Origin: CAYMJK01 sp043101635
GTDB lineage: Bacteria > Planctomycetota > Phycisphaerae > Phycisphaerales > UBA1924
Direction of reading: 5' to 3'
Assembly (NCBI GenBank): GCA_043101635.1
Contig: JBICIE010000252.1
Coordinates: 1 to 7,831 of the forward strand
Length of the DNA: 7,831 nucleotides
Shown here: positions 1 to 6,002 of the stretch, in pieces
Position numbering within the stretch: the stretch's first letter is position 1
Layout of the letters: each line of letters starts with the position of its first letter
Translations under genes and position numbers: made by a program
The notes under the pieces: generated by a model
The model's database searches: none
What the model was told of the DNA's origin: nothing
What the model saw: the letters and a program-made list of their open reading frames with translations, nothing else

Positions 1-99
1 GACGGAGAGACGGAGAGACGGAGAGATGGAGTGCAAGAAGTGGACGAAGGCGACTTCTTCTTCTTCCACTTCGTCTCTCCGTCTCTCCGTCTCTTCGTC
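1..99. repeat. GACGGAGA-type inverted repeat (large hairpin), cut by the window edge
   Basis: Bases 1-26 are about three copies of an 8-base unit, GACGGAGA. Bases 74-99 are its reverse complement with one mismatch (position 95), so the arms pair 25 of 26 bases across a 47-base middle. The middle has its own short arms, GAAGTGGA at 37-44 and TCCACTTC at 65-72, so the whole folds as a stepped hairpin. Purine-rich arms facing pyrimidine-rich arms of this kind recur between genes in planctomycete-like genomes, where their reading gives spurious peptides such as LRLSVSSSL. The element carries no gene of its own and no transposase is visible. The left end is not in the window, so its full length is unknown. 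A contig often stops in such a multicopy repeat, so an assembly edge here is possible. Confidence 0.8.
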
Positions 100-871
100 T
101 CTCTCAGCCCACACCTACTGGGGGCGCAACGGCCCTGCCATGCGCCTCGGCATGCGGCTGGTCAAGGGGCTGGGGGAAGAGGAGGGGCGGGCTATTGAAG
201 AGGCCGTGCGCGTGCAGGGGCCGTTTGCATCCGTCGAGGCGTTGTGGCGGGCGAGCGGGGTTCGGGTTCGGGCGCTGCGGGCGCTGGCGCAGGCGGACGC
301 GTTCCGGTCGATGGGGCTGGATCGGCAGGCGGCCTTGTGGCAGGTGCGTCGGCTGCGGGACGATCCGCTGCCCTTGTTCGACGCGGCCGTGCGCGCAGAT
401 GTGGCGGATCGGGATGAGGGGGCAGGCGCGCTGCCGCGGCATGCGCCGTGGCGGCAGGTGAGCTTCGATTACGGCTCGACGGGGCTTTCGCTGAAGGCGC
501 ATCCGGTGTCGTTCGTGCGCCCGGAACTTGCCGAGCGCGGCGTGACGTGCGCGGCGGAGCTTGGCGACGGGGCGCAGTGTCCGACGGGGCGGCGGGTCGC
601 GGTGGGGGGGGTGGTGCTGCTGCGGCAGCGGCCGGGGACGGCATCCGGCATCGTGTTCATGACGCTGGAGGATGAGACGGGGATCGCGAACCTGATCGTG
701 CGCCCGATGGTGTTCGAGCGGTTCCGCAAGGCGGCCCGCCTGAGCGTGGTGCTGCTGGCGCACGGGAGGGTGGAGCGCGACGGGGAGGTGGTGCACGTGC
801 TGGTGGACCGGCTCGAGAGCGCGGACGCATTGGCGCCGGAGCTGGAAGCGAAGGCTCGGAACTTCCATTGA
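2..871 (+). CDS. dnaE2: Error-prone DNA polymerase DnaE2, C-terminal part (5' end outside the window or disrupted)
   Basis: This is the last roughly 245 residues of DnaE2, the alpha-subunit-like C-family polymerase that acts with ImuA/ImuB in SOS mutagenic repair; the full protein is usually over 1000 residues. Recognisable homology begins near base 137 with a helix-hairpin-helix segment (RLGMRLVKGLGEEE), then ALAQADAFRSMGLDRQAALW, the linker GLSLKAHPVSFVRP, and an OB-fold with RQRPGTASGIVFMTLEDETG and IANLIVRPMVFERF. These are close to the DnaE2 consensus. The polymerase PHP and palm domains are not present. The frame has no stop back to base 2, so it may continue upstream, but bases 1-99 are an inverted repeat that reads as low-complexity serine-rich protein. 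An ATG at 26 lies inside that repeat and is unlikely to be a natural start. Either the repeat sits in frame in the variable linker before the RLG motif, or the gene is a 3' remnant. The family call is firm; intactness is not. Confidence 0.85.
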   Translation, partial: TERRRDGEMECKKWTKATSSSSTSSLRLSVSSSLSAHTYWGRNGPAMRLGMRLVKGLGEEEGRAIEEAVRVQGPFASVEALWRASGVRVRALRALAQADAFRSMGLDRQAALWQVRRLRDDPLPLFDAAVRADVADRDEGAGALPRHAPWRQVSFDYGSTGLSLKAHPVSFVRPELAERGVTCAAELGDGAQCPTGRRVAVGGVVLLRQRPGTASGIVFMTLEDETGIANLIVRPMVFERFRKAARLSVVLLAHGRVERDGEVVHVLVDRLESADALAPELEAKARNFH

Positions 872-880
872 AGAGGATTC

Positions 881-1044
881 ACCACAGAGGCACAGAGGGT
901 ACAGAGAGGAGAAGACTTGATCAGATGACACAGATTCGGATAGAGGCCAGACGGATCTTGCCATTCTCTAATCTGTGCTCATCTGTGTCCATCTGTGTCC
1001 ATCTGTGGATACCCCTCTCTCTGTGCCCTCTGCGCCTCTGTGGT
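881..1044. repeat. Nested intergenic inverted repeat (ACCACAGAGGC type)
   Basis: The outer arms are 881-908 and about 1017-1044. They begin with ACCACAGAGGC on the left and end with GCCTCTGTGGT on the right, and pair about 26 of 28 bases. Inside them, AGATGACACAGATT (923-936) faces AATCTGTGCTCATCT (970-984) with one extra base. The right inner side then carries three near-copies of a 10-base unit, TCCATCTGTG, up to 1007. The element fills the gap between the dnaE2 stop and the DUF72 start. Similar elements are frequent between genes in planctomycetes and some other phyla, where they create false ORFs reading HHRGTEGTE or HRWTQM. It encodes nothing credible. The hairpin could act as a two-way transcription barrier, but that is inference; there is no T-run at either edge. 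Confidence 0.85.
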
Positions 1045-1054
1045 AAAACACTCC

Positions 1055-1060
1055 TATTCT
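1055..1060 (+). promoter_or_regulatory. Possible -10 element TATTCT, leaderless spacing
   Basis: TATTCT stands exactly six bases before the ATG at 1067, and no Shine-Dalgarno site precedes that start. In leaderless promoters of other bacteria (for example Deinococcus) a TANNNT hexamer lies at this spacing, so transcription would begin at the A of the ATG. No convincing -35 hexamer is visible 17 bases upstream, which is within the inverted repeat. Confidence 0.35.
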
Positions 1061-1066
1061 TTGGCC

Positions 1067-1768
1067 ATGGAACTCTACATTGGTACCAGCGGGTTCAGTT
1101 TCAAGGCGTGGAAGGGGCCGTTCTATCCCGAGGATCTCAAGGACGACGCGATGCTCGGGTACTACGCCGAGCGGTTGCCGGCGGTGGAGATCAACAACAC
1201 GTTCTACCGGCTGCCGAAGACGAGCGTGCTGGAGGGGTGGGCGCAACAGACGCCGGAAACCTTTCGCTTCAGCATCAAGGCGTCGCGGCGCATCACGCAC
1301 ATGAAGCGGCTGAAGGATGCCGGGGATGAGACGACGTACCTGCTCGATACGGTGCAGGCGCTGGGCGAGCGGCTGGGCGTGGTCTTGTTCCAGATCCCGC
1401 CGAACCTGAAGAAGGACCTGCCGCGGCTGGAGGCGTTCCTCGACCTGATGTCGCCGACCGTGCGCCCGGTGCTGGAGATCCGGCACGAGTCGTGGCTGGA
1501 TGATGATGTGCTGGAGCTGCTGAAGGCGCGCCGGTGCGCCCTGTGCGTGTCGGACACGGACGAGGCGCCGGACCCGGCGCTCTATCCGACGGCGCCGTGG
1601 GGCTACCTGCGCCTGCGGCGGGAGAACTACGACGATGCGGGGATGAAGTCGTGGCTGGAGCGGATCGGCGCCCAGGGGTGGGAGCAGGTGTACGTGTTCT
1701 TCAAGCACGAGGATGATGGGCTGGGGCCGAAGCTGGCGGGGCGGATGCTGGAGTTGGCGGGGGCGTGA
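1067..1768 (+). CDS. DUF72 (YecE-like) family protein
   Basis: This 233-residue protein belongs to the DUF72 family, which has a TIM-barrel-like fold and no settled biochemical role. Family motifs appear in order: the N-terminal YIGTSGFSFKAWKGPFYP, VEINNTFYRLP (about 42-52), FRFSIKASRRITH, the strand VLFQIPPNLK, RPVLEIRHESW with the conserved Glu/Arg/His, a CVSDTDE strand, the short YLRLRRENYDD segment, and VYVFFKHEDDG near the end, where many relatives have a FNN or FKH motif. Length fits the family. The ATG at 1067 is chosen because the conserved YIGTSG begins right after it; an open frame further upstream runs into the inverted repeat and is spurious. There is no Shine-Dalgarno site, but TATTCT lies six bases upstream. 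The gene follows dnaE2 and the repeat; no functional link is evident. The family call is firm, the function unknown. Confidence 0.9.
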   Translation: MELYIGTSGFSFKAWKGPFYPEDLKDDAMLGYYAERLPAVEINNTFYRLPKTSVLEGWAQQTPETFRFSIKASRRITHMKRLKDAGDETTYLLDTVQALGERLGVVLFQIPPNLKKDLPRLEAFLDLMSPTVRPVLEIRHESWLDDDVLELLKARRCALCVSDTDEAPDPALYPTAPWGYLRLRRENYDDAGMKSWLERIGAQGWEQVYVFFKHEDDGLGPKLAGRMLELAGA

Positions 1769-1786
1769 AGAGCGCGAAGGCCGGTG

Positions 1787-1792
1787 TACAGT
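1787..1792 (+). promoter_or_regulatory. Possible -10 element TACAGT, leaderless spacing
   Basis: TACAGT lies in the 30-base gap after the DUF72 stop, exactly six bases before the ATG at 1799. This start also lacks a Shine-Dalgarno sequence. The same spacing is seen at 1055-1067, which suggests the downstream gene may have its own start-site-proximal promoter despite the tight spacing. No -35 element is clear. Confidence 0.35.
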
Positions 1793-1798
1793 CTGAAC

Positions 1799-3337
1799 AT
1801 GGTCTGGCTGCTGCTTGGCATCGGGGCTGCTGCGGTCGTGGGAGCGGCGCTGCTGACCCTCGGCCTCCGCGGGAAGCGACTGAACGATCATCCGATCTGT
1901 CGCAGGTGCGGGTTCGATCTGATCGGGCGCGAGGACCTGCGCGCGACCTGGGGCCAGTCGCCCTGTACGGACTGCGGAGCCGATCTGAAGCGCAAACGGG
2001 CGATCCGGTGGGGGCTGCGCCGGAGGCGACCGGCGGCTGCGGCCGTGGGGGCTCTGCTCCTGATCGGGGCCGTCGGCGCAGGCGGGGCGCTGGCGTGCGG
2101 AGCGATCTGGGGATTTGACTGGAATCGCGTCAAGCCGGTATGGCTACTGGCGCGGCAAATGCAGAGCGCTGATGACCAGACGGCCGAGGCGGCAATCGAT
2201 GAACTGCGCGAGCGCATCGAAGATGAACGTCTCGCGCCGGACTCAAACGCTGATGTTGAGCGCGCCCGGCGTCTGGCGGACACGATTCTGTCCATCCAAG
2301 GTGATCTGGATCGGCAGTGGCGCGCCGGAATCGGCGTGGTGTTCGAGGAACTCTGGACCGGCGGCTTCCTGACGGATGCCCTGATCACGCGGTACGTTGC
2401 GCAGGCGTACCCATTGGACATCCGCGTTCGAGACACGGTTCTTTGCGGCGACCCGTTGCCGGTGCGGTTCGAGGTCGGACATCGCTCGAGTTCGGCTGGC
2501 CAAGTCGTCCTGCGGGCGATGGTGCTCGATGTCATTGTCAATGGCCAGCGCATCGACGGGCCGCGCTATTCGTTCGTCCTCAGGGGCGGCCGCCCCTGGG
2601 TTCGGTCCGACGCCACACTGGAGGAGCGCAGCCAACTCGATCTCATTCCGACCAGCAACGGCGCCGTCGGCCCCATCCGGGCGTGGACGCCGGCCAGCGT
2701 ACATGAAGTCGCAGGTCGCCATGATGTGACGGTTCGTCTACTGCTCCAGCGCAAGCCGGTGACCGACGAGCGACACTATGGGCCGCTGATTACCTATCGG
2801 CACACCACGGCGCCGGGCGGGGACTCGCCGCCGCCTGCCGATCCGGATCCACTGGCGGACCGCCTCTTCGGCTCAGTGGGCGCTGTTGCCGATGTGGCAT
2901 CGGCCGAGGTCGTTGAGTTCTCGCGGCGGATAACCGTGCTCGAGACTGGCGAGACCGTGCGCCTCGTGACAGGCGCGACCGGTGAGGCGGCGGCGAAGGC
3001 CATCGCTGAGTCAATGGAACTCGATCGAAGATCGGGCGGGCGACTCTGGCTCGAATTGCGGTTGTCCCGCGCCCTCTCCGATATGGGCGCCGCCTATGAG
3101 GTGTTCATGGAGCGCGAGGGCGAGCGGGAGCAGATCGGCGGTTTCCATTATGATCCTGCCGACCCGTCCACCTATGCCGGCAACTTCGCGTTTCTGCTGC
3201 CGCGGGCGCCAGAGACGCCGGCGGGCGAGCGAGTCCGCATCATGCTCCTCCCTTCGACCGAGTGGGCGCGGCGGTCGGTTTCGCTGGAGCGGATCTGTGG
3301 GGAGGAGATCGAGATCGAGTTGCCGGTTCCCGAGTGA
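1799..3337 (+). CDS. Zinc-ribbon membrane protein of unknown function
   Basis: The product is 512 residues. A first hydrophobic segment spans about residues 2-23. It is followed by a four-cysteine zinc ribbon (C34-R-R-C37 and C56-T-D-C59), a basic stretch KRKRAIRWGLRRRR, and a second hydrophobic segment at about 80-104. Such CRRCGFDL...CTDCG ribbons next to membrane helices are very common in planctomycete proteins. By the positive-inside rule the ribbon should be cytoplasmic, between the two helices, with the roughly 400-residue remainder outside. That large C-terminal part is not recognised; it has a helical stretch (about 110-200) and then beta-rich sequence. The DNA here is somewhat less extreme in codon use than neighbouring genes. 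A GTG at 1784, five codons upstream, is an alternative start; the ATG is preferred because TACAGT lies six bases before it. The gene ends 16 bases from the converging gene at 3354. Function is unknown. Confidence 0.8.
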   Translation: MVWLLLGIGAAAVVGAALLTLGLRGKRLNDHPICRRCGFDLIGREDLRATWGQSPCTDCGADLKRKRAIRWGLRRRRPAAAAVGALLLIGAVGAGGALACGAIWGFDWNRVKPVWLLARQMQSADDQTAEAAIDELRERIEDERLAPDSNADVERARRLADTILSIQGDLDRQWRAGIGVVFEELWTGGFLTDALITRYVAQAYPLDIRVRDTVLCGDPLPVRFEVGHRSSSAGQVVLRAMVLDVIVNGQRIDGPRYSFVLRGGRPWVRSDATLEERSQLDLIPTSNGAVGPIRAWTPASVHEVAGRHDVTVRLLLQRKPVTDERHYGPLITYRHTTAPGGDSPPPADPDPLADRLFGSVGAVADVASAEVVEFSRRITVLETGETVRLVTGATGEAAAKAIAESMELDRRSGGRLWLELRLSRALSDMGAAYEVFMEREGEREQIGGFHYDPADPSTYAGNFAFLLPRAPETPAGERVRIMLLPSTEWARRSVSLERICGEEIEIELPVPE

Positions 3338-3353
3338 TACGACTTTCTGGCTG

Positions 3354-4658
3354 CTACGGCGCTGGCGCCGGACGGCGCGGATCGTTGAGCACGAAGTCGA
3401 AGCCGGCGCCGCGGTCCTGAAGGGCCATGTACGAGCCTTCGGCGTGCGTCCTGCCGCCGTTGTCGGCGCCGTCGGCGCCAGCGGACCAGAGCAGGTACGC
3501 GCGGCCGTGCTCATCGGGCGCTTCCAGTCGCCGGTAGCCGAATGGCGCCTGCGTGAAGGGATCGGCGGGCAGGGCGGGGAGGATCTGCGGCGCGAGTGCG
3601 TCGAGCCCATCGGGATAGGCGCCCTCGGCGGCGCGGTAGACTTCCAGGGCGAGCGCGATGCGCGCGCCATCGGTGTGCAGCGCGATGATCGGCTCGATAC
3701 GCTCCGCCTGGGTCAGCGAGTCGCGGATGGTCTGGGCGAGGAACGGGATCAGGTCCTCGGGCTGTTCGGGCGGGTCCTCCATGTCGGCCGGGTCCGGGGC
3801 GTCGGCGGCCTGCTCTGCGCGAACTGCTTCAAGCAGGCCGGCGACGAACTGCTCGCGCTGCGCATCGGGCCAGTCGGCCGGCAGCATTTCGAGCGTCATC
3901 GCGGCGGCGTAGAGCGTCTCGGCCCGGCGCGTCGCCGAGAGGGGCGCCAGCGGGAGCCGGTGGTCGATCAGCGCGAGCATCCGGCGCGCCGTCTCGGCGT
4001 CGATCAACCCTTCAACGGTCTGGCAGCGCGCTTCTTCGGTGGCGAGGGCGACACGGGCCGCCGCGACGAGGCGATCGACGATGAGCAGGCGGTCGGCGGT
4101 CGCGCCGGCCAGCGCCAGCAGTTCATCGAAACGGGCGACCTGCGCATCGGCGTCGCCTTCGACGGCGGCGAGGCGCATGGCGGCGCGGCAGATGCGGGCG
4201 AGTTCACGGATCGTGCTGCTGGTATCGAGCCGCTGGGTCATCATGGGATCGACCGGCTCGGCCTGGTCGATCGGCTGCCAGGCCTGCCCGATCTCTGCGA
4301 AGTCGCCCAGGGCGTCGAAGACACCGAGCTCGCGGGCCCGGTCGATGTACCAGAGCCCTCCTTCGACGCCGTCGCGCGGGAGGGGGCCGGCGCCAAGCTC
4401 GCCGGCGACGACGGATGGGTGTTCGCCTGCGCCGGCTGCCGCGTGGCGGGCGTCGGCGGCCTCCATCAACTCGTGCTTCAGGGCGATGGCGCGGGACAGT
4501 TCGGCCCAGCCGTTGCGATTGCCCTCGTGCCGTGCCGCGGCGAGGGCCGCGATCTGGCTGGCGAAGTCGCCCTCGGCCGCTTCCTGGGCACACAGTGATG
4601 ACGCCAGTCCGGCGCACGCAGCAACCACCATCAGTGCGCGCCTCCGCATGATCATCAT
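3354..4658 (-). CDS. Exported protein with pseudopilin-like C-terminal region
   Basis: The 434-residue product begins with a Sec signal peptide: basic MRRR, a hydrophobic core, then LCAQEA with likely cleavage after the alanine. The following 300 residues are mostly helical and alanine-rich and are not recognised. Residues from about 334 (ALEVYRAAEGAYPDGLDAL, then LPADPFTQAPFGYRR and a LLWSAGADGADNGG strand) resemble the C-terminal part of type II secretion major pseudopilin (T2SSG-like) domains. There, the YP, DPF and G-DG-D positions are typical and may bind calcium. No N-terminal pilin helix with a prepilin cleavage site is present, so it is not itself a pilin. The ATG at 4658 overlaps the preceding dehydrogenase stop as ATGA, which favours that start; an ATG at 4649 is the alternative. 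It is probably translated by coupling. The role is unknown; the domain resemblance is moderate. Confidence 0.8.
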   Translation of the reverse strand: MMIMRRRALMVVAACAGLASSLCAQEAAEGDFASQIAALAAARHEGNRNGWAELSRAIALKHELMEAADARHAAAGAGEHPSVVAGELGAGPLPRDGVEGGLWYIDRARELGVFDALGDFAEIGQAWQPIDQAEPVDPMMTQRLDTSSTIRELARICRAAMRLAAVEGDADAQVARFDELLALAGATADRLLIVDRLVAAARVALATEEARCQTVEGLIDAETARRMLALIDHRLPLAPLSATRRAETLYAAAMTLEMLPADWPDAQREQFVAGLLEAVRAEQAADAPDPADMEDPPEQPEDLIPFLAQTIRDSLTQAERIEPIIALHTDGARIALALEVYRAAEGAYPDGLDALAPQILPALPADPFTQAPFGYRRLEAPDEHGRAYLLWSAGADGADNGGRTHAEGSYMALQDRGAGFDFVLNDPRRPAPAP

Positions 4659-5515
4659 CCCTTCGCGTAATCGAACACGCCGCGCCCGGTCTTGTCTCCC
4701 AGCCGGCCCGCCGTCACGAGCTGGCGCAGCAGCGGGCAGGGGCGGTAGCGGTCGTTGTTCAGGCCCTCGGCGAGCACATCCATGATGTGGGCGCAGGTGT
4801 CCAGGCCGATGAAGTCGGCCAGGCGCAGCGGGCCCATGGGGAAGTTGCAGCCGAGCTTCATGATGCCGTCGATGTCCTCGGGCCTGGCGACGCCCTCCAT
4901 CCAGGCGTAGAAGGCCTCGTTGATCATGGGCATGAGCACGCGGTTGGAGACGAAGCCGGCCCGGTCGTTGGCGGGCAGCGCCGTCTTGCCCATCTTCTCG
5001 GCGAGGTTGATGACGCGCTCGGTGACTTCCGGCGCCGTCGCCAGGCCGTTGATGACCTCGACAAGCTTCATCACGGGCACGGGGTAGAAGAAGTGCATGC
5101 CGATGATGCGCTCGGGGCAGTCGGTTGCCGCGGCGATCTCGGTGATGCTGATGGAACTGGTGTTGGTCGCGAGGATCTGGTCACCTGTGAACATACCCGC
5201 CAGCTTGCCGAACATCTCCCGCTTGGCGCCGGCATCCTCGACGATGGCCTCGACGACGAGGTCGCTCTCGGCGAGGAAGTGCAGATCGGTGACGTAGCTG
5301 AGGCGGTTCTGGGCCGCCTTGGCTTGGTCGGCCGTCATGCGCTCCTTCTGGACCGCGCGCTCCAGCAGCTTGTCGTTGGTCTGCTGGCAGCGGGCGATCG
5401 CGTCCGCCGAGACGTCGTAGACCACCGTCTCGATGCCGCTGACCGCCGCGACCTGCGCGATGCCACCGCCCATCTGGCCGCCACCGACGACCCCGATTCT
5501 GCTGATATCACTCAT
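4655..5515 (-). CDS. 3-hydroxybutyryl-CoA dehydrogenase
   Basis: This cytosolic NAD-dependent enzyme interconverts 3-hydroxyacyl-CoA and 3-ketoacyl-CoA, in fatty-acid beta-oxidation or C4 (butyryl/hydroxybutyryl-CoA) metabolism. The 286 residues match the family length. The N-terminal Rossmann fold has GGGQMGGGIA (11-20), with D34 at the end of the second strand as expected for NAD. Next come LVVEAIVED (86-94), the NTSSISITEIA active-site segment with S120/S121, catalytic His141 in GMHFF, Glu153 in KLVEVI, and N191 in GFVSNRVL. The C-terminal dimer domain holds MGPLRLADFIGLD and GDKTGRGVFDY. One oddity: the near-invariant HFFNP is HFFYP here (Tyr144). The ATG at 5515 is preferred over one at 5539 because AGGGAG lies five bases upstream and the Rossmann motif follows directly. 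Its stop overlaps the next gene's ATG. Both hbd-like and paaH-like names are possible, so no symbol is given. Confidence 0.95.
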   Translation of the reverse strand: MSDISRIGVVGGGQMGGGIAQVAAVSGIETVVYDVSADAIARCQQTNDKLLERAVQKERMTADQAKAAQNRLSYVTDLHFLAESDLVVEAIVEDAGAKREMFGKLAGMFTGDQILATNTSSISITEIAAATDCPERIIGMHFFYPVPVMKLVEVINGLATAPEVTERVINLAEKMGKTALPANDRAGFVSNRVLMPMINEAFYAWMEGVARPEDIDGIMKLGCNFPMGPLRLADFIGLDTCAHIMDVLAEGLNNDRYRPCPLLRQLVTAGRLGDKTGRGVFDYAKG

Positions 5516-5520
5516 GACTG

Positions 5521-5546
5521 CTCCCTTCGAGTGGGCCAAAACGATA
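5521..5546 (-). promoter_or_regulatory. Ribosome binding site AGGGAG and possible -10 TATCGT for the dehydrogenase gene
   Basis: On the minus strand AGGGAG (5526-5521) stands five bases before the ATG at 5515 and decides that start over the one at 5539. TATCGT (5546-5541) is a possible -10 giving a short leader of about 18 bases. No clear -35 is visible, because the expected position falls in the GC hairpin at 5551-5567. Confidence 0.45.
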
Positions 5547-5550
5547 GTCA

Positions 5551-5567
5551 GGGCGGCGAGGCCGCCC
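5551..5567 (-). terminator. GC hairpin between the lipoprotein and dehydrogenase genes
   Basis: GGGCGGC (5551-5557) and GCCGCCC (5561-5567) form a perfect 7-base-pair stem with a 3-base loop, 25 bases after the lipoprotein stop in its direction of transcription. A short TTTT follows only about ten bases later, so it is not a classic intrinsic terminator. It could attenuate read-through into the dehydrogenase gene. Confidence 0.35.
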
Positions 5568-5591
5568 CGACGGATGGGGGATGGGCGTGAA

Positions 5592-5936
5592 TCAGCCCTG
5601 GACGCGGGCCATCGTGACCGACTGACCGGTCTCGGGGTTGGTGATGGTCATGGTGTCGCCCTTGACCTTGACCTTGTAAGACCGGTCCGGGGCGTCGCTG
5701 GAGCTGTCGAGGGTGAGCGTGCCGCTCCGGTAGGTCCACTCGCCGCGGTCCTGCATCTCGCGGCTCTCATAGTTGACGTCCGCGGAGTAGGTGCCGTCGT
5801 CACGGAACATCACCGAGCCGACCTCGAAGGCGCCCGGATCCTCGCCGGTCGACTCCCAGGCGCCGACGAGGTTCGAGTTGGCACAGCCGCCCAGCAGGGC
5901 GCCGACGATGAGTACGGAGGCGAACTGTCGCTTCAT
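5592..5936 (-). CDS. Small lipoprotein, lipocalin-like or similar beta-sheet protein
   Basis: The 114-residue product has a lipoprotein signal: MKRQF, a hydrophobic core, and the lipobox LGGC with Cys18 as the lipidated residue. The mature part of about 96 residues starts ANSNLVGAWES. It continues as short strands: VMFRDDGTYSADV, RGEWTYRSGTLTLD, YKVKVKGDTMTIT and GQSVTMARV. The pattern (GxWxS near the start, FxxDGTY, GxWxYxxGxL, DTMTIT) is typical of small secreted lipocalin-like or DUF5640-like proteins of unknown ligand, so the fold is inferred from pattern only. The start is supported by AAAGGAGA, with GGAG ending eight bases upstream, and by the signal peptide beginning at once. It is divergent from the TPR gene across 66 bases. 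Function is unknown. Confidence 0.85.
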   Translation of the reverse strand: MKRQFASVLIVGALLGGCANSNLVGAWESTGEDPGAFEVGSVMFRDDGTYSADVNYESREMQDRGEWTYRSGTLTLDSSSDAPDRSYKVKVKGDTMTITNPETGQSVTMARVQG

Positions 5937-5944
5937 GGTCTGGT

Positions 5945-5966
5945 CTCCTTTCGGTATGGCATCCTA
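5945..5966 (-). promoter_or_regulatory. Possible -10 TAGGAT and Shine-Dalgarno GGAG of the small lipoprotein gene
   Basis: On the minus strand TAGGAT (5966-5961) could be a -10 element. GGAG (5948-5945), within AAAGGAGA, lies eight bases before the ATG at 5936. This would give a leader of about 18 bases. The 66-base divergent gap must hold promoters for both flanking genes. Confidence 0.4.
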
Positions 5967-5991
5967 CCCGCATTGCACCCGCCCGGTACCC

Positions 5992-5997
5992 TATCGT
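5992..5997 (+). promoter_or_regulatory. Possible -10 element TATCGT before the TPR gene
   Basis: TATCGT lies five bases before the GTG at 6003, which has no Shine-Dalgarno site. The spacing resembles the leaderless-type arrangement seen at 1055 and 1787. The same hexamer precedes the dehydrogenase gene on the other strand (5546-5541). Confidence 0.3.
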
Positions 5998-6002
5998 CCG
6001 TC

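Noticed and set aside
26..28. ATG at 26 as the natural start of the DnaE2 piece
   Set aside because: It is inside the repeat element; the first 30 or so residues after it have no DnaE2 similarity.
881..1044. A CRISPR array or an insertion sequence at the repeat
   Set aside because: There are no regularly spaced direct repeats with spacers, no transposase and no visible target-site duplication; the structure is an inverted repeat.
995..1066. Upstream extension of the DUF72 gene
   Set aside because: The added residues come entirely from the inverted repeat, and the conserved domain begins at the ATG at 1067.
968..1891. A 307-codon minus-strand frame opposite the DUF72 gene
   Set aside because: It runs through the inverted repeat (giving the known spurious HRWTQM-type peptide) and opposite a well-supported gene.
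2982..4598. A 538-codon open frame on the plus strand opposite the exported protein gene
   Set aside because: It is antisense to a gene with a signal peptide, a plausible domain and an ATGA junction. Long empty frames opposite genes are expected at this GC content, and the translation has no domain pattern.
4787..5590. A 267-codon plus-strand frame opposite the dehydrogenase
   Set aside because: It mirrors a strongly conserved enzyme gene and reads as His/Asp/Gly-rich shadow sequence.
5433..6002. Long upstream extension of the TPR gene
   Set aside because: It is antisense to the dehydrogenase start and to the small lipoprotein gene, and shows no TPR pattern until 6003 onward.
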